Part shown: positions 1-6,161 of the stretch, piece after piece
Layout of the letters: the number at the start of each line of letters is the position of its first letter
Numbering within the stretch: the first letter of the stretch is position 1
NCBI GenBank assembly: GCA_049242865.1
Contig: JBMLOR010000202.1
Span: 1 to 34,891 of the forward strand
Direction: 5' to 3'
DNA length: 34,891 nucleotides
From: CAIVPM01 sp049242865
Lineage (GTDB): Bacteria; Bacteroidota; Bacteroidia; Chitinophagales; Chitinophagaceae
Made by a program: the position numbers and the translations under genes
Notes under the pieces: generated by a model
What the model saw: the letters and a program-made list of their open reading frames with translations, nothing else
The model's database searches: none
What the model was told of the DNA's origin: nothing

Positions 1-46
1 CTTCTTTTATTTGAGCCAAATTGGCTGTGTCGATGAAAAACTTCAT
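1..46 (-). CDS. Transaldolase / fructose-6-phosphate aldolase family protein, 5' end only
   Basis: On the minus strand an ATG at 46-44 opens a frame reading MKFFIDTANLAQIKE before the window ends. This is the strongly conserved N-terminus of the short transaldolase family (TalC/Fsa type), whose first beta strand carries the FIDTAN motif. The family are Schiff-base aldolases of the pentose phosphate or sugar phosphate pathways in the cytoplasm. Only 15 codons are visible, so the catalytic lysine cannot be checked and transaldolase cannot be told from fructose-6-phosphate aldolase. The stop codon of the upstream four-helix-bundle gene is only 13 nt away, so the two may be co-transcribed. Confidence 0.8.
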   Translation of the reverse strand, partial: MKFFIDTANLAQIKE

Positions 47-83
47 ATTTATTTAATATTTAAGATTTGATATTTAATATTGG
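47..83. repeat. AT-rich repeat arm on the 3' side of the first four-helix-bundle gene
   Basis: The stretch is built of AATATTTAA / GATATTTAATATT units of about 10 bp. Its reverse complement (AATATTAAATATCAAATC) resembles the arm at 432-466 on the other side of the gene. The arm is also close to palindromic itself. The last codons of the IVP gene (P-I-L-N-I-K-S-stop) are written inside this repeat, and the aldolase start codon follows at once. Confidence 0.55.
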
Positions 84-431
84 CTTTGATTGCAGGGTTT
101 TTCTTGTAGAAGCTAAAATAGAACAAAGTTCATTAGCTTCCTTTAAAAGACTACTCAGTTTTTTATCTGATATCAACTTTAAATCTCTGATAGATTCTAG
201 CCAAAAAAGAGATTCATCAATTTCTTCAAATGCAATACTCAATTTTGCTGTAAATGCTTTTCTACTTTGTGCTTTTAATGCAGCCCTATAATTTGCTGCA
301 GCTGAAAAAGCCGATCTCAATATTTGATTTTCAATTATTACAGTAATTTTCTTTTTTGGAAGTGCTTCAGACATGGTGACTATTCTGTAAGCAAATTGTT
401 TTAAACGCTCTTGTAATTCAACAGAGTTCAC
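60..431 (-). CDS. Four-helix-bundle protein, 23S rRNA intervening-sequence (IVP/S23) family
   Basis: A 123-residue protein with the hallmarks of the IVP family: an N-Q-I-L-R-S turn (35-40), ANYRAA (47-52), AQSRKAF (54-60), LSIAFEEIDESLFWLE (64-79), then a last helix with LLKEANEL (95-102). The start is GTG at 431-429. The family folds as a four-helix bundle; members are encoded in the loops of 23S rRNA intervening sequences or stand alone, and the Avd protein of diversity-generating retroelements shares the fold. Its molecular function is not settled. Here it stands alone between the SRP RNA gene and an aldolase gene, with AT-rich repeats on both sides, and its final seven codons lie within the 3' repeat. 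No rRNA or reverse transcriptase gene is nearby. Confidence 0.85.
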   Translation of the reverse strand: MNSVELQERLKQFAYRIVTMSEALPKKKITVIIENQILRSAFSAAANYRAALKAQSRKAFTAKLSIAFEEIDESLFWLESIRDLKLISDKKLSSLLKEANELCSILASTRKTLQSKPILNIKS

Positions 432-466
432 AAATATTAAATATTAAATAATCAATATTAAATAAA
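432..466. repeat. AT-rich repeat arm on the 5' side of the first four-helix-bundle gene
   Basis: Three near-copies of AATATTAAAT in tandem fill the space between the IVP start codon and the 3' end of the SRP RNA. They match the reverse complement of the arm at 47-83. Together the two arms could form an imperfect stem with the gene in the loop. The T-rich minus-strand sequence here may also serve as the termination tail of the SRP RNA. Confidence 0.5.
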
Positions 467-470
467 AATA

Positions 471-562
471 GCAGGCTACTTACATCGCACCGCTCAACCA
501 CATATCCTTGCTGTATTCCTACCCTGGGGAGATTCTGCAGGAGCTGGTCGTGCAAGACCTGC
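471..562 (-). ncRNA. ffs: Signal recognition particle RNA, small bacterial type (4.5S-like)
   Basis: The reverse complement carries the SRP domain IV core at 529-506: CCCCAGGG, UAGGAAUA (GGAA tetraloop closed by UA pairs), then CAGCAAGG, the asymmetric-loop strand that binds Ffh. The 5' end GCAGG (562-558) pairs with CCUGC (475-471), and the adjoining CUUGCA pairs with UGUAAG, closing a long hairpin of 92 nt, normal for the small bacterial form. The RNA scaffolds the SRP for co-translational membrane targeting. A perfect -7 promoter box lies 6 nt upstream of the predicted 5' end. After the 3' end the minus strand reads UAUUUUUAUUU, a plausible termination tail. Confidence 0.9.
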
Positions 563-567
563 TGCTG

Positions 568-575
568 CAAAAGTA
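568..575 (-). promoter_or_regulatory. -7 promoter element of the SRP RNA gene
   Basis: The minus strand reads TACTTTTG, an exact match to the Bacteroidota -7 box TAnnTTTG. Five bases separate it from G562, the first base of the closing stem of the SRP RNA, so this gives a local estimate of the box-to-start distance. I see no clear TTTG at the -33 distance. The rest of the spacer up to 700 is AT-rich, with a short GATTGATGATTG-like repetition at 632-660 and nothing else I can name. Confidence 0.65.
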
Positions 576-707
576 GGGGAATGAACTTTATTTTTATTGA
601 AGATTTAATATTGATAAAAGAAAAATTTTGATTGATGATTGTTTGATCGATGATTGATTAATGACTGAAGTTTTTGTTTTTCAAATACAAACACCCCCTA
701 ATAAAGG

Positions 708-739
708 TTTGCATTGCATAGATGATAACTTTACTTTTG
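708..739 (+). promoter_or_regulatory. Promoter of ccmB (TTTG-20-TACTTTTG)
   Basis: TTTG at 708-711 and TACTTTTG at 732-739 are separated by 20 nt, an exact match to the Bacteroidota housekeeping consensus at a usual spacing. Only five bases (cttca) lie between the box and the ATG at 745, so the start site would fall on the start codon itself. The position also argues against the longer reading frame beginning at 661, because the promoter would lie inside it. Confidence 0.7.
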
Positions 740-744
740 CTTCA

Positions 745-1407
745 ATGAGTTTAAACTTTAAACAAATTACTGCCCTAGTAAAAAAAGATTTGCTTCTAGA
801 ACTTAGACAAAAACATAGCTTTTATGGCATTGTATTGTATGTACTTTGTACTGTTTTTGTGGTTTATTTAACTATGGGCAGCCCTGATGAAGCAGTTTGG
901 AATGGTCTGTTTTGGATAGTGCAGTTATTTGTTTGCATAAATGCTGTTACCAAAAGTTTTGCTGTTGATAATAATGGTAGAATGTTGTATTACTATTCTT
1001 TATCTAACCCAAGTAATTTCATAGTAGCAAAACTATTATACAATGCCATTTTAATGTGTGTTTTTAGTAGTATTAGTTTTATAGTGTTTTTACTGTTTTT
1101 ACAAAATCCATTTCAATATATAGTTCTATTTTGGCTCATAGCAATTTTAGGGGGTATTGGTTTAAGTTTTGTTTTTAGTTTTTTATCTTCTATCGCTGCA
1201 AAAGCAAAACAACAAGCAGCACTCATGGCAATAATGGGATTTCCTGTTATCATCCCCCAACTTTTATTGCTCATGAAAATTAGCACTATTGCTTTTAGTA
1301 GTGTAATACAAAACGGTTTGTGGCAAATGATTGGTTTGCTTGTAGCATTAAACTGTTTGGTTGTTATTTTAGCTTATATACTCTTCCCATTTTTATGGAA
1401 AGATTAA
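745..1407 (+). CDS. ccmB: Heme exporter membrane subunit CcmB
   Basis: A 220-residue polytopic membrane protein, the usual length of CcmB, the membrane partner of the CcmA ATPase in cytochrome c maturation. The N-terminus has the family pattern LVKKDLLLELRQKHSF (11-26); about six hydrophobic segments follow (26-43, 51-68, 101-119, 124-147, 159-178, 195-215). SFAVDNNGRMLYYYSLSNP (71-89) matches the conserved cytoplasmic loop rich in E/D and R before the SP pair. The frame is open from 661, but the promoter at 708-739 and family alignment support the ATG at 745. No ccmA, ccmC or ccmE is next to it; the following gene is convergent, and the stop codons overlap by four bases (TTAA). In this phylum ccmB often heads a ccmBCE cluster, so its isolation is unusual. 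Confidence 0.82.
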   Translation: MSLNFKQITALVKKDLLLELRQKHSFYGIVLYVLCTVFVVYLTMGSPDEAVWNGLFWIVQLFVCINAVTKSFAVDNNGRMLYYYSLSNPSNFIVAKLLYNAILMCVFSSISFIVFLLFLQNPFQYIVLFWLIAILGGIGLSFVFSFLSSIAAKAKQQAALMAIMGFPVIIPQLLLLMKISTIAFSSVIQNGLWQMIGLLVALNCLVVILAYILFPFLWKD

Positions 1408-2414
1408 GGCTTATAATTAGCCTCGTTGAATATAGTTGTTGCAGGAGTTTTCATGAGTTGATCAAGGGTTTTATCCTTATTTTTTTTCATCCATTGCTGC
1501 ACAATTTTTAGGCCTACAAAACTTCCAATATTCCCAGGTGCAGTTTGACTTAATTCTTGTGTTTTTGGACCATCTGTAATGTATGGCATTATTATGCTAG
1601 GCTCTGTTTGAAATAATAAGTTGTTTTGAACAAAATATGAAAAAATATAAGCTTCGTTATTATTACATTCACTTAACTGATTTGATGTATAACCAATTTT
1701 TACTGAATCTGCTGTGTTAGGGAGTAATGCGTTTAATACATAAAGTCGTTTTCCTTTTTCAACCATTTGTTCAATTAGTGGCCTTCCATTTGAAGTGTAA
1801 GGAAACATATCTTCAACCACATTTTTTACAACATTTAAGGTAAGATAGTTTGGCTCGAATCTTTTAGTGATATAGCTTGGGTAAATTTCTTGTACATACG
1901 CAGTTTGGTACAAAGGATAATTAGCCCCTAAAAAACTTTGCAAACCAATGGCAATATCATGTGAGCTAGTTAAAGCAGTGCCTACTCCATCAATTGGACC
2001 AATAAATGTTATAACTTTTTTAGGCAAACTATAAGAAGGAAAATAATACTTAATTAATTTAAAACTTTGTAGTATATCATTTTCATAAGATTTAAAATTT
2101 CCATACTGCTGTTGAACGTCTTTATAAACTTGGCTATAAACATCATCATGTATAAACAAATTTACCAACTTTATAGTACTATCTTTTTGTGGGGTTGCAC
2201 CCAAAATATTGTATAAATAATCAATGGCAAAGCTTGGGTATTTTTGTTGAAGTACATCTAATTGTTGCTCTGTTTTAATAGTATCTATTTTAAAAAAATC
2301 CTGTTCAAAACGCTCTAGTGTAACATTTACTTTGATGTTAGAAACATCTGGAATTTTACTGTTTTTGCAAGATGCCAAACAAAATACTATAGAAATAAAA
2401 ACAAGTTGCTTCAT
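1404..2414 (-). CDS. gldB: Gliding motility lipoprotein GldB
   Basis: A 336-residue lipoprotein with a Sec signal and lipobox LASC (Cys16), followed by VNVTLERFEQDFFKID, the typical start of the mature GldB family. Further family features include FIGPIDGVGTALTSSHDIAIGLQSFLG (about 139-165) and the region around IVQQWMKKNK near the C-terminus. GldB is needed for gliding in Flavobacterium johnsoniae, where it is a periplasmic-facing lipoprotein of the GldA-N set, but homologues also occur in non-gliding Bacteroidota, so motility cannot be concluded from this gene alone. No other gld gene is in the window. The stop codon overlaps that of ccmB. Confidence 0.83.
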   Translation of the reverse strand: MKQLVFISIVFCLASCKNSKIPDVSNIKVNVTLERFEQDFFKIDTIKTEQQLDVLQQKYPSFAIDYLYNILGATPQKDSTIKLVNLFIHDDVYSQVYKDVQQQYGNFKSYENDILQSFKLIKYYFPSYSLPKKVITFIGPIDGVGTALTSSHDIAIGLQSFLGANYPLYQTAYVQEIYPSYITKRFEPNYLTLNVVKNVVEDMFPYTSNGRPLIEQMVEKGKRLYVLNALLPNTADSVKIGYTSNQLSECNNNEAYIFSYFVQNNLLFQTEPSIIMPYITDGPKTQELSQTAPGNIGSFVGLKIVQQWMKKNKDKTLDQLMKTPATTIFNEANYKP

Positions 2415-2481
2415 GATTGTATAAAACTATGACAGAAATTATTAAGAAAAAGATAAAAAGTTGATATTGGCAATAACACAA

Positions 2482-2895
2482 TTACAAATTGCCATTAAAA
2501 GTATATCCAATATCAATCAACCATTTGCCATTATCATTAACCACTTTTAGTTTATGAACTTGTTTGTCAAAACTATTACTATAGTTAACTATGGACACTT
2601 TTTCATTCACATCTTCAATGCCATGAATATTTATAGAGGCTTCTTGTAATTCTTGCTTTTGACCATTAGTTAGTTTATTATACACCTGCTCCAACTTATC
2701 GAGTACAGCATCATTATTAGCTGCTTTAGTAATCATAAAAGTTGCTTCATCAAACTTGCCTTTATTGGTTGTTTCTATAAATTGGCGTGCAGCATCAAAA
2801 GCTGTTTCGGGTGTACTGTAATTATTTACATTAGTTTTATTATTGCAACTAATAATTGCAAAAATTAACACTAAAAGTGAAAGCCTTTTCATCAT
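2482..2895 (-). CDS. DUF4878-like lipoprotein
   Basis: A 137-residue protein with a lipoprotein signal peptide (lipobox IISC, Cys17). The mature part begins with STPETAFDAARQFIETTNKGKFDEATFMI (27-55), the pattern of the DUF4878 / NTF2-like lipoproteins common in Bacteroidota, and ends with a strand pair containing VVNDNGKWLIDIGY. Such proteins have an alpha-plus-beta cone fold; their role is unknown. ATG codons at 2895 and 2892 are both possible. It points the same way as gldB, 67 nt upstream of it, and diverges from the ECF sigma gene. Confidence 0.7.
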   Translation of the reverse strand: MMKRLSLLVLIFAIISCNNKTNVNNYSTPETAFDAARQFIETTNKGKFDEATFMITKAANNDAVLDKLEQVYNKLTNGQKQELQEASINIHGIEDVNEKVSIVNYSNSFDKQVHKLKVVNDNGKWLIDIGYTFNGNL

Positions 2896-2911
2896 ATTTT
2901 TTTTGATTTAT

Positions 2912-2942
2912 GGAATTAACAAATTCCTAGCATCTTTGATGC
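2912..2942. promoter_or_regulatory. Two adjacent dyads between the DUF4878 and ECF sigma genes
   Basis: GGAATT-AACA-AATTCC (2912-2927) and GCATC-TTT-GATGC (2930-2942) are perfect inverted repeats two bases apart in the 63-nt divergent spacer. They lie just downstream of the predicted start site of the minus-strand lipoprotein gene and upstream of the sigma gene. They could be operator half-sites or short leader hairpins; the sequence does not decide which. Confidence 0.35.
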
Positions 2943-2972
2943 AAATATATTTTAAAACTTGGGGCTACCAAC
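2942..2972 (-). promoter_or_regulatory. Promoter of the DUF4878-like lipoprotein gene
   Basis: On the minus strand GTTG (2972-2969) precedes TATATTTG (2949-2942) by 19 nt. The -7 box is an exact TAnnTTTG match and the -33 element keeps the TTG core. The predicted start near 2936 gives a leader of about 40 nt containing the GGAATT dyad. The promoter overlaps the start of the divergent sigma factor gene. Confidence 0.5.
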
Positions 2973-3525
2973 ACATAATAATTTAAGCGATGCAGAATTA
3001 TTACAGCTGCATAAAACCACAAAAAATAATGAGTGGCTAGGCATTTTATTGCAACGCTACACTTTGTTATTATTTGGGGTATGCATGAAATATTTTAAAA
3101 ACGAAAATTTAGCAAAAGATGGTGTACAGCAAATATTTCTTAAGTGTTTGGCTACCGTTCCACAGCATCAAATTGATTTTTTTAAAGGATGGATTTACAT
3201 GGTTGCACGCAATTATTGCTTAATGGAATTAAGGCATAAAAACGATGTAACTGACTTGAACGAACATATTGACCCTACAGATGAAAACGAAATACCCCTT
3301 TTGCAAGAAAAAGAAATAAATTTGCAATGGCTCGAGGAATCTTTGCCACAATTAAATGCAGAACAACACCTATGCATTAAACTTTTTTACTTAGAACAAA
3401 AAACATATCATGAAATTGTAGAACAAACCAATTTTACTTTTATGCAAGTAAAAAGCCATATTCAAAATGGTAAAAGAAATTTAAAAATATTGATGGATAA
3501 AAAGCGTTCTATAGCAAATGAATAA
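2959..3525 (+). CDS. ECF-type RNA polymerase sigma factor
   Basis: A 188-residue sigma-70 family protein. Region 2 spans about residues 25-80 (LLFGVCMKYFKNENLAKDGVQQIFLK, then GWIYMVARNYCLMELR), and region 4 about 125-180 (LNAEQHLCIKLFYLEQKTYHEIVEQTNFTFMQVKSHIQNGKRNL), with a recognisable helix-turn-helix. The only initiation codon after the in-frame TAA at 2953 and near the family start is TTG at 2959. The next gene overlaps it by eight bases and encodes a small single-span membrane protein, the arrangement expected of a sigma / anti-sigma pair. Target genes are not evident. Confidence 0.85.
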   Translation: MGLPTHNNLSDAELLQLHKTTKNNEWLGILLQRYTLLLFGVCMKYFKNENLAKDGVQQIFLKCLATVPQHQIDFFKGWIYMVARNYCLMELRHKNDVTDLNEHIDPTDENEIPLLQEKEINLQWLEESLPQLNAEQHLCIKLFYLEQKTYHEIVEQTNFTFMQVKSHIQNGKRNLKILMDKKRSIANE

Positions 3526-3868
3526 CCACAACAACATACTAAATGCTCAACAACAAGATGAGCAAATGTTGGCCTATGTTAATAATACCATGAGCCAAGA
3601 AGAAAGGTATGCTTTTGAAAAAACTTTGCAGGATAATGCTTTTTTGAGTGATGCAACTGAAGGATTACACCAAATTGAAAGTACGAAAAAATTAGATGTT
3701 TATGTTACTGAATTAAACAAACAACTACACCAACTTACACAATCAACCAAAAACAAAAGAAAAAAACGGAAACTAGAAGTTCAAGACTGGATTATTTTAG
3801 CTGTAATATTAATTATTAGCTTATGCACATTGGCTTATTATGTGTTGCACCAAAAAGGAATTTATTAG
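3518..3868 (+). CDS. Small single-pass membrane protein, putative anti-sigma factor
   Basis: A 116-residue protein starting at the ATG inside the last codons of the sigma gene (8-base overlap), which suggests translational coupling. Residues 11-50 (DEQMLAYVNNTMSQEERYAFEKTLQDNAFLSDATEGL) match the N-terminal segment found in many Bacteroidota anti-sigma-like proteins (short helices with a zf-HC2-like layout but no zinc ligands). A basic stretch (KNKRKKRK, 78-85) precedes one transmembrane helix (91-110) near the C-terminus, placing the N-terminus in the cytoplasm. The periplasmic part is only a few residues, so signal sensing would need a partner. The function is inferred from position and topology. 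Confidence 0.65.
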   Translation: MNNHNNILNAQQQDEQMLAYVNNTMSQEERYAFEKTLQDNAFLSDATEGLHQIESTKKLDVYVTELNKQLHQLTQSTKNKRKKRKLEVQDWIILAVILIISLCTLAYYVLHQKGIY

Positions 3869-3928
3869 CAATTATTTTTTAACAGGCTTTTTTCTTTTGC
3901 TTTGATATTATTGCACAACTGTTTTACC

Positions 3929-4789
3929 ATGAATCATTCAACAACAGATAAAAATTTTGAGCAACAAAAAAATATAAAAGCAGCAGCATATACATCTGTT
4001 ATAGCTGGCATTATTTTCATATTATTTCTTTTGGTAAGTTGGCAAATACCTCAAATTCCTCCACCAATAGCAAGTGAAGGCATTGAAGTTAATCTAGGAA
4101 ATAGTGATTTTGGAATGGGTAATGTTGAACCACAAATTCCTGGGCCACCAACCAATGAACTGCAAGAAACACCTTCAAATCCTTTACCAAGCCCTCCTCA
4201 AGAAAATACAAATAATGATTTGGATGATAAAGGAGACGAAGCAATTAATAATACACCAAAAGCTACTACTCCAAAACCAAATGTTCCAAAACCAGTCACA
4301 ACACCTAGTAAAGCCATAGCAACTCCCACCTTACCCACACCTAAACCCAAGGCAGTATTTGGAGGAGCTACTACAAAAAATGTAGGTGGAAACAATGCCG
4401 ATAGCTATAATGGTGTTAAAAACCAAGGAATTAATGGAGGAAACGGAAACCAAGGAAATCCAAATGGTAATCCTAATAGTGATAGTTATAAAGGCAATGC
4501 AAGTAGTGGCAATAGTGGTGTAAGTATAAGAAGTGGGTTAAGTGGCAGACGTTTAGTAAAACTACCTAGTTTTCAAGACGATTTTAATGAAGATGCTAAA
4601 GTTTTTGTAGATGTAACTGTTGATGCCAATGGCAAAGTAATTGCTGCAATAGTTAACCCAAGAGGCACCACCACCACAAACGCTAACATAAAAAAAATTG
4701 CCATTAATAAAGCTAATCAATTAAAGTTTAATACTGGTAGTTCCGAGCAAACAGGCACTATCGCTTTTGTTTTTAAAGCAAATGGGTAG
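3929..4789 (+). CDS. TonB-like energy transducer protein
   Basis: A 286-residue protein with the TonB layout: short cytoplasmic N-terminus, one transmembrane helix (about 19-37, TSVIAGIIFILFLLVSW), a long Pro/Asn/Gly-rich spacer (about 40-200, with many KP and NP pairs), and a C-terminal domain whose FVDVTVDANGKVIAAIVNPRG motif (about 218-238) is typical of the family. TonB spans the periplasm and passes proton-motive energy from ExbB/ExbD to outer-membrane receptors. The ATG at 3929 is preferred to a TTG at 3902 because it gives the normal short N-terminus. In many Bacteroidota exbB and exbD lie just upstream of tonB-folC; here an ECF sigma / membrane protein pair takes that place and no exbBD is in the window. 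Confidence 0.72.
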   Translation: MNHSTTDKNFEQQKNIKAAAYTSVIAGIIFILFLLVSWQIPQIPPPIASEGIEVNLGNSDFGMGNVEPQIPGPPTNELQETPSNPLPSPPQENTNNDLDDKGDEAINNTPKATTPKPNVPKPVTTPSKAIATPTLPTPKPKAVFGGATTKNVGGNNADSYNGVKNQGINGGNGNQGNPNGNPNSDSYKGNASSGNSGVSIRSGLSGRRLVKLPSFQDDFNEDAKVFVDVTVDANGKVIAAIVNPRGTTTTNANIKKIAINKANQLKFNTGSSEQTGTIAFVFKANG

Positions 4790-4798
4790 CTTAGTTTT

Positions 4799-4829
4799 AT
4801 TGCAATACCTCTGCTTATTCATTTATTTG
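4799..4829 (+). promoter_or_regulatory. Possible promoter of folC
   Basis: ATTG (4799-4802) and TTTATTTG (4822-4829) are spaced by 19 nt, each one base off the consensus TTTG / TAnnTTTG. The predicted start near 4835 leaves a leader of about 14 nt before the ATG at 4849. This would give folC and the oxidoreductase gene a transcript separate from the TonB-like gene. Confidence 0.35.
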
Positions 4830-4848
4830 CAATAATTTATTGGTGGAA

Positions 4849-6156
4849 ATGAATTATAAAGAAACATTAGACTATTTATTTGCTAAACTTCCCATGTTTA
4901 GTAGAATTGGAGCTGCTGCTTTAAAACCAAGTCTAGACAATACTTTGGCTTTATGTGAAGCACTAGGAAACCCACAAAATAAATTTAAAACTATACACAT
5001 TGCTGGCACCAATGGCAAAGGAAGTACAAGTCACCAATTAGCCTCTATATTGCAAGAGGCAAACTATAAAGTTGGTTTATACACTTCTCCTCATTTAAAA
5101 GATTTTAGAGAGCGAATTAAAATAAATGGAGCATTATGTGATAAAGATTTTATCATTGATTTTGTTAAAAAAACTACCCCAATAATCGAAGCAATAAACC
5201 CTTCTTTTTTTGAAGTTACAGTTGCCATGGCTTTTGAATATTTTGCCTTGCAAAAAGTTGATGTGGCTGTTATTGAAGTTGGTATGGGTGGCAGATTAGA
5301 TAGTACCAATATCATTACTCCAATACTTAGTATTATTACCAATATTGGTTTTGATCATATGCAATTTTTGGGTAACACTTATCAAGCAATTGCAACTGAA
5401 AAAGCTGGTATTATTAAACCCAACATTCCTGTAATTATTGGTGAATACAACACTGAAACAAACCCTGTTTTTGCAGAAATTGCTCAAAAAAATAATAGCC
5501 CTATAATTTTAGCTCAAAACAATTGGCAAGTAGTTGCACTAAGCAGCAATAGCAGTTTTTTAACAACAAATGTTCATTCAAAGTTGTACAATAAAACATA
5601 CACATTAGCACTTGATTTGTTAGGAAGATATCAATTAAAAAACATAGTACAAGTGATGGAAGCTTTTGTACAATTAAATGAATTAGGTTTTATAATCACT
5701 GAAAATAATTTACACCAAGGCTTAGCCAATTGCAAAAAAAATACAGGATTTTATGGCAGGTGGGATGTATTACAACAAAAGCCAACTGTAATTGCTGATG
5801 TTGCACATAATGAGGATGGTATAAAACAAATCGTTCATCAATTAGAATATTTAACCTATAAAAAATTGCATTTTGTTTTAGGCATGGTAAAAGATAAAGA
5901 TGTAAACAAAGTTTTACAATTGCTTCCTAAATCAGCCAATTATTATTTTACAAATGCTACTATTGAAAGGGCAATGCCTGCAAAAGATTTACAAATTTTA
6001 GGTTCACAAAATAATCTATTTGGCAACAGCTATAATAATGTAGATATAGCTTTAAAAAATGCTTTAAAAAATGCAAGTGATGAAGATGTCATCATTATTT
6101 GTGGTAGTATATTTTTAATTGCAGAAATTAATCATTACAACTATTTTCAAAACTAA
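4849..6156 (+). CDS. folC: Folylpolyglutamate synthase / dihydrofolate synthase
   Basis: A 435-residue Mur-ligase family enzyme that adds glutamate to dihydropteroate or folate in the cytoplasm, with ATP. The P-loop is GTNGKGS (53-59), followed by YTSPHLKDFRERIKING (77-93), EVGMGGRLDSTN (about 144-155), the central NIGFDHMQFLGNT with the catalytic-domain DH pair, and the C-terminal IADVAHNEDGI (Mur-ligase glutamate-domain DxAHN motif). The frame is open from TTG 4840, but the ATG at 4849 matches the family N-terminus (MNYKETLDYLF). The oxidoreductase gene follows after 5 nt. Confidence 0.93.
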   Translation: MNYKETLDYLFAKLPMFSRIGAAALKPSLDNTLALCEALGNPQNKFKTIHIAGTNGKGSTSHQLASILQEANYKVGLYTSPHLKDFRERIKINGALCDKDFIIDFVKKTTPIIEAINPSFFEVTVAMAFEYFALQKVDVAVIEVGMGGRLDSTNIITPILSIITNIGFDHMQFLGNTYQAIATEKAGIIKPNIPVIIGEYNTETNPVFAEIAQKNNSPIILAQNNWQVVALSSNSSFLTTNVHSKLYNKTYTLALDLLGRYQLKNIVQVMEAFVQLNELGFIITENNLHQGLANCKKNTGFYGRWDVLQQKPTVIADVAHNEDGIKQIVHQLEYLTYKKLHFVLGMVKDKDVNKVLQLLPKSANYYFTNATIERAMPAKDLQILGSQNNLFGNSYNNVDIALKNALKNASDEDVIIICGSIFLIAEINHYNYFQN

Positions 6157-6161
6157 AACTA

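Noticed and set aside
60..431. Avd-like accessory protein of a diversity-generating retroelement
   Set aside because: The fold family is shared, but there is no reverse transcriptase and no template/variable repeat pair in the window; the same holds for the gene at 31194-31598.
661..744. Longer N-terminus for CcmB from the ATG at 661
   Set aside because: The added 28 residues are not part of the family, and a consensus promoter lies within them.
4198..4395. Minus-strand open frame opposite the TonB-like spacer
   Set aside because: It is a shadow of the proline-rich codons of the plus-strand gene, without independent support.
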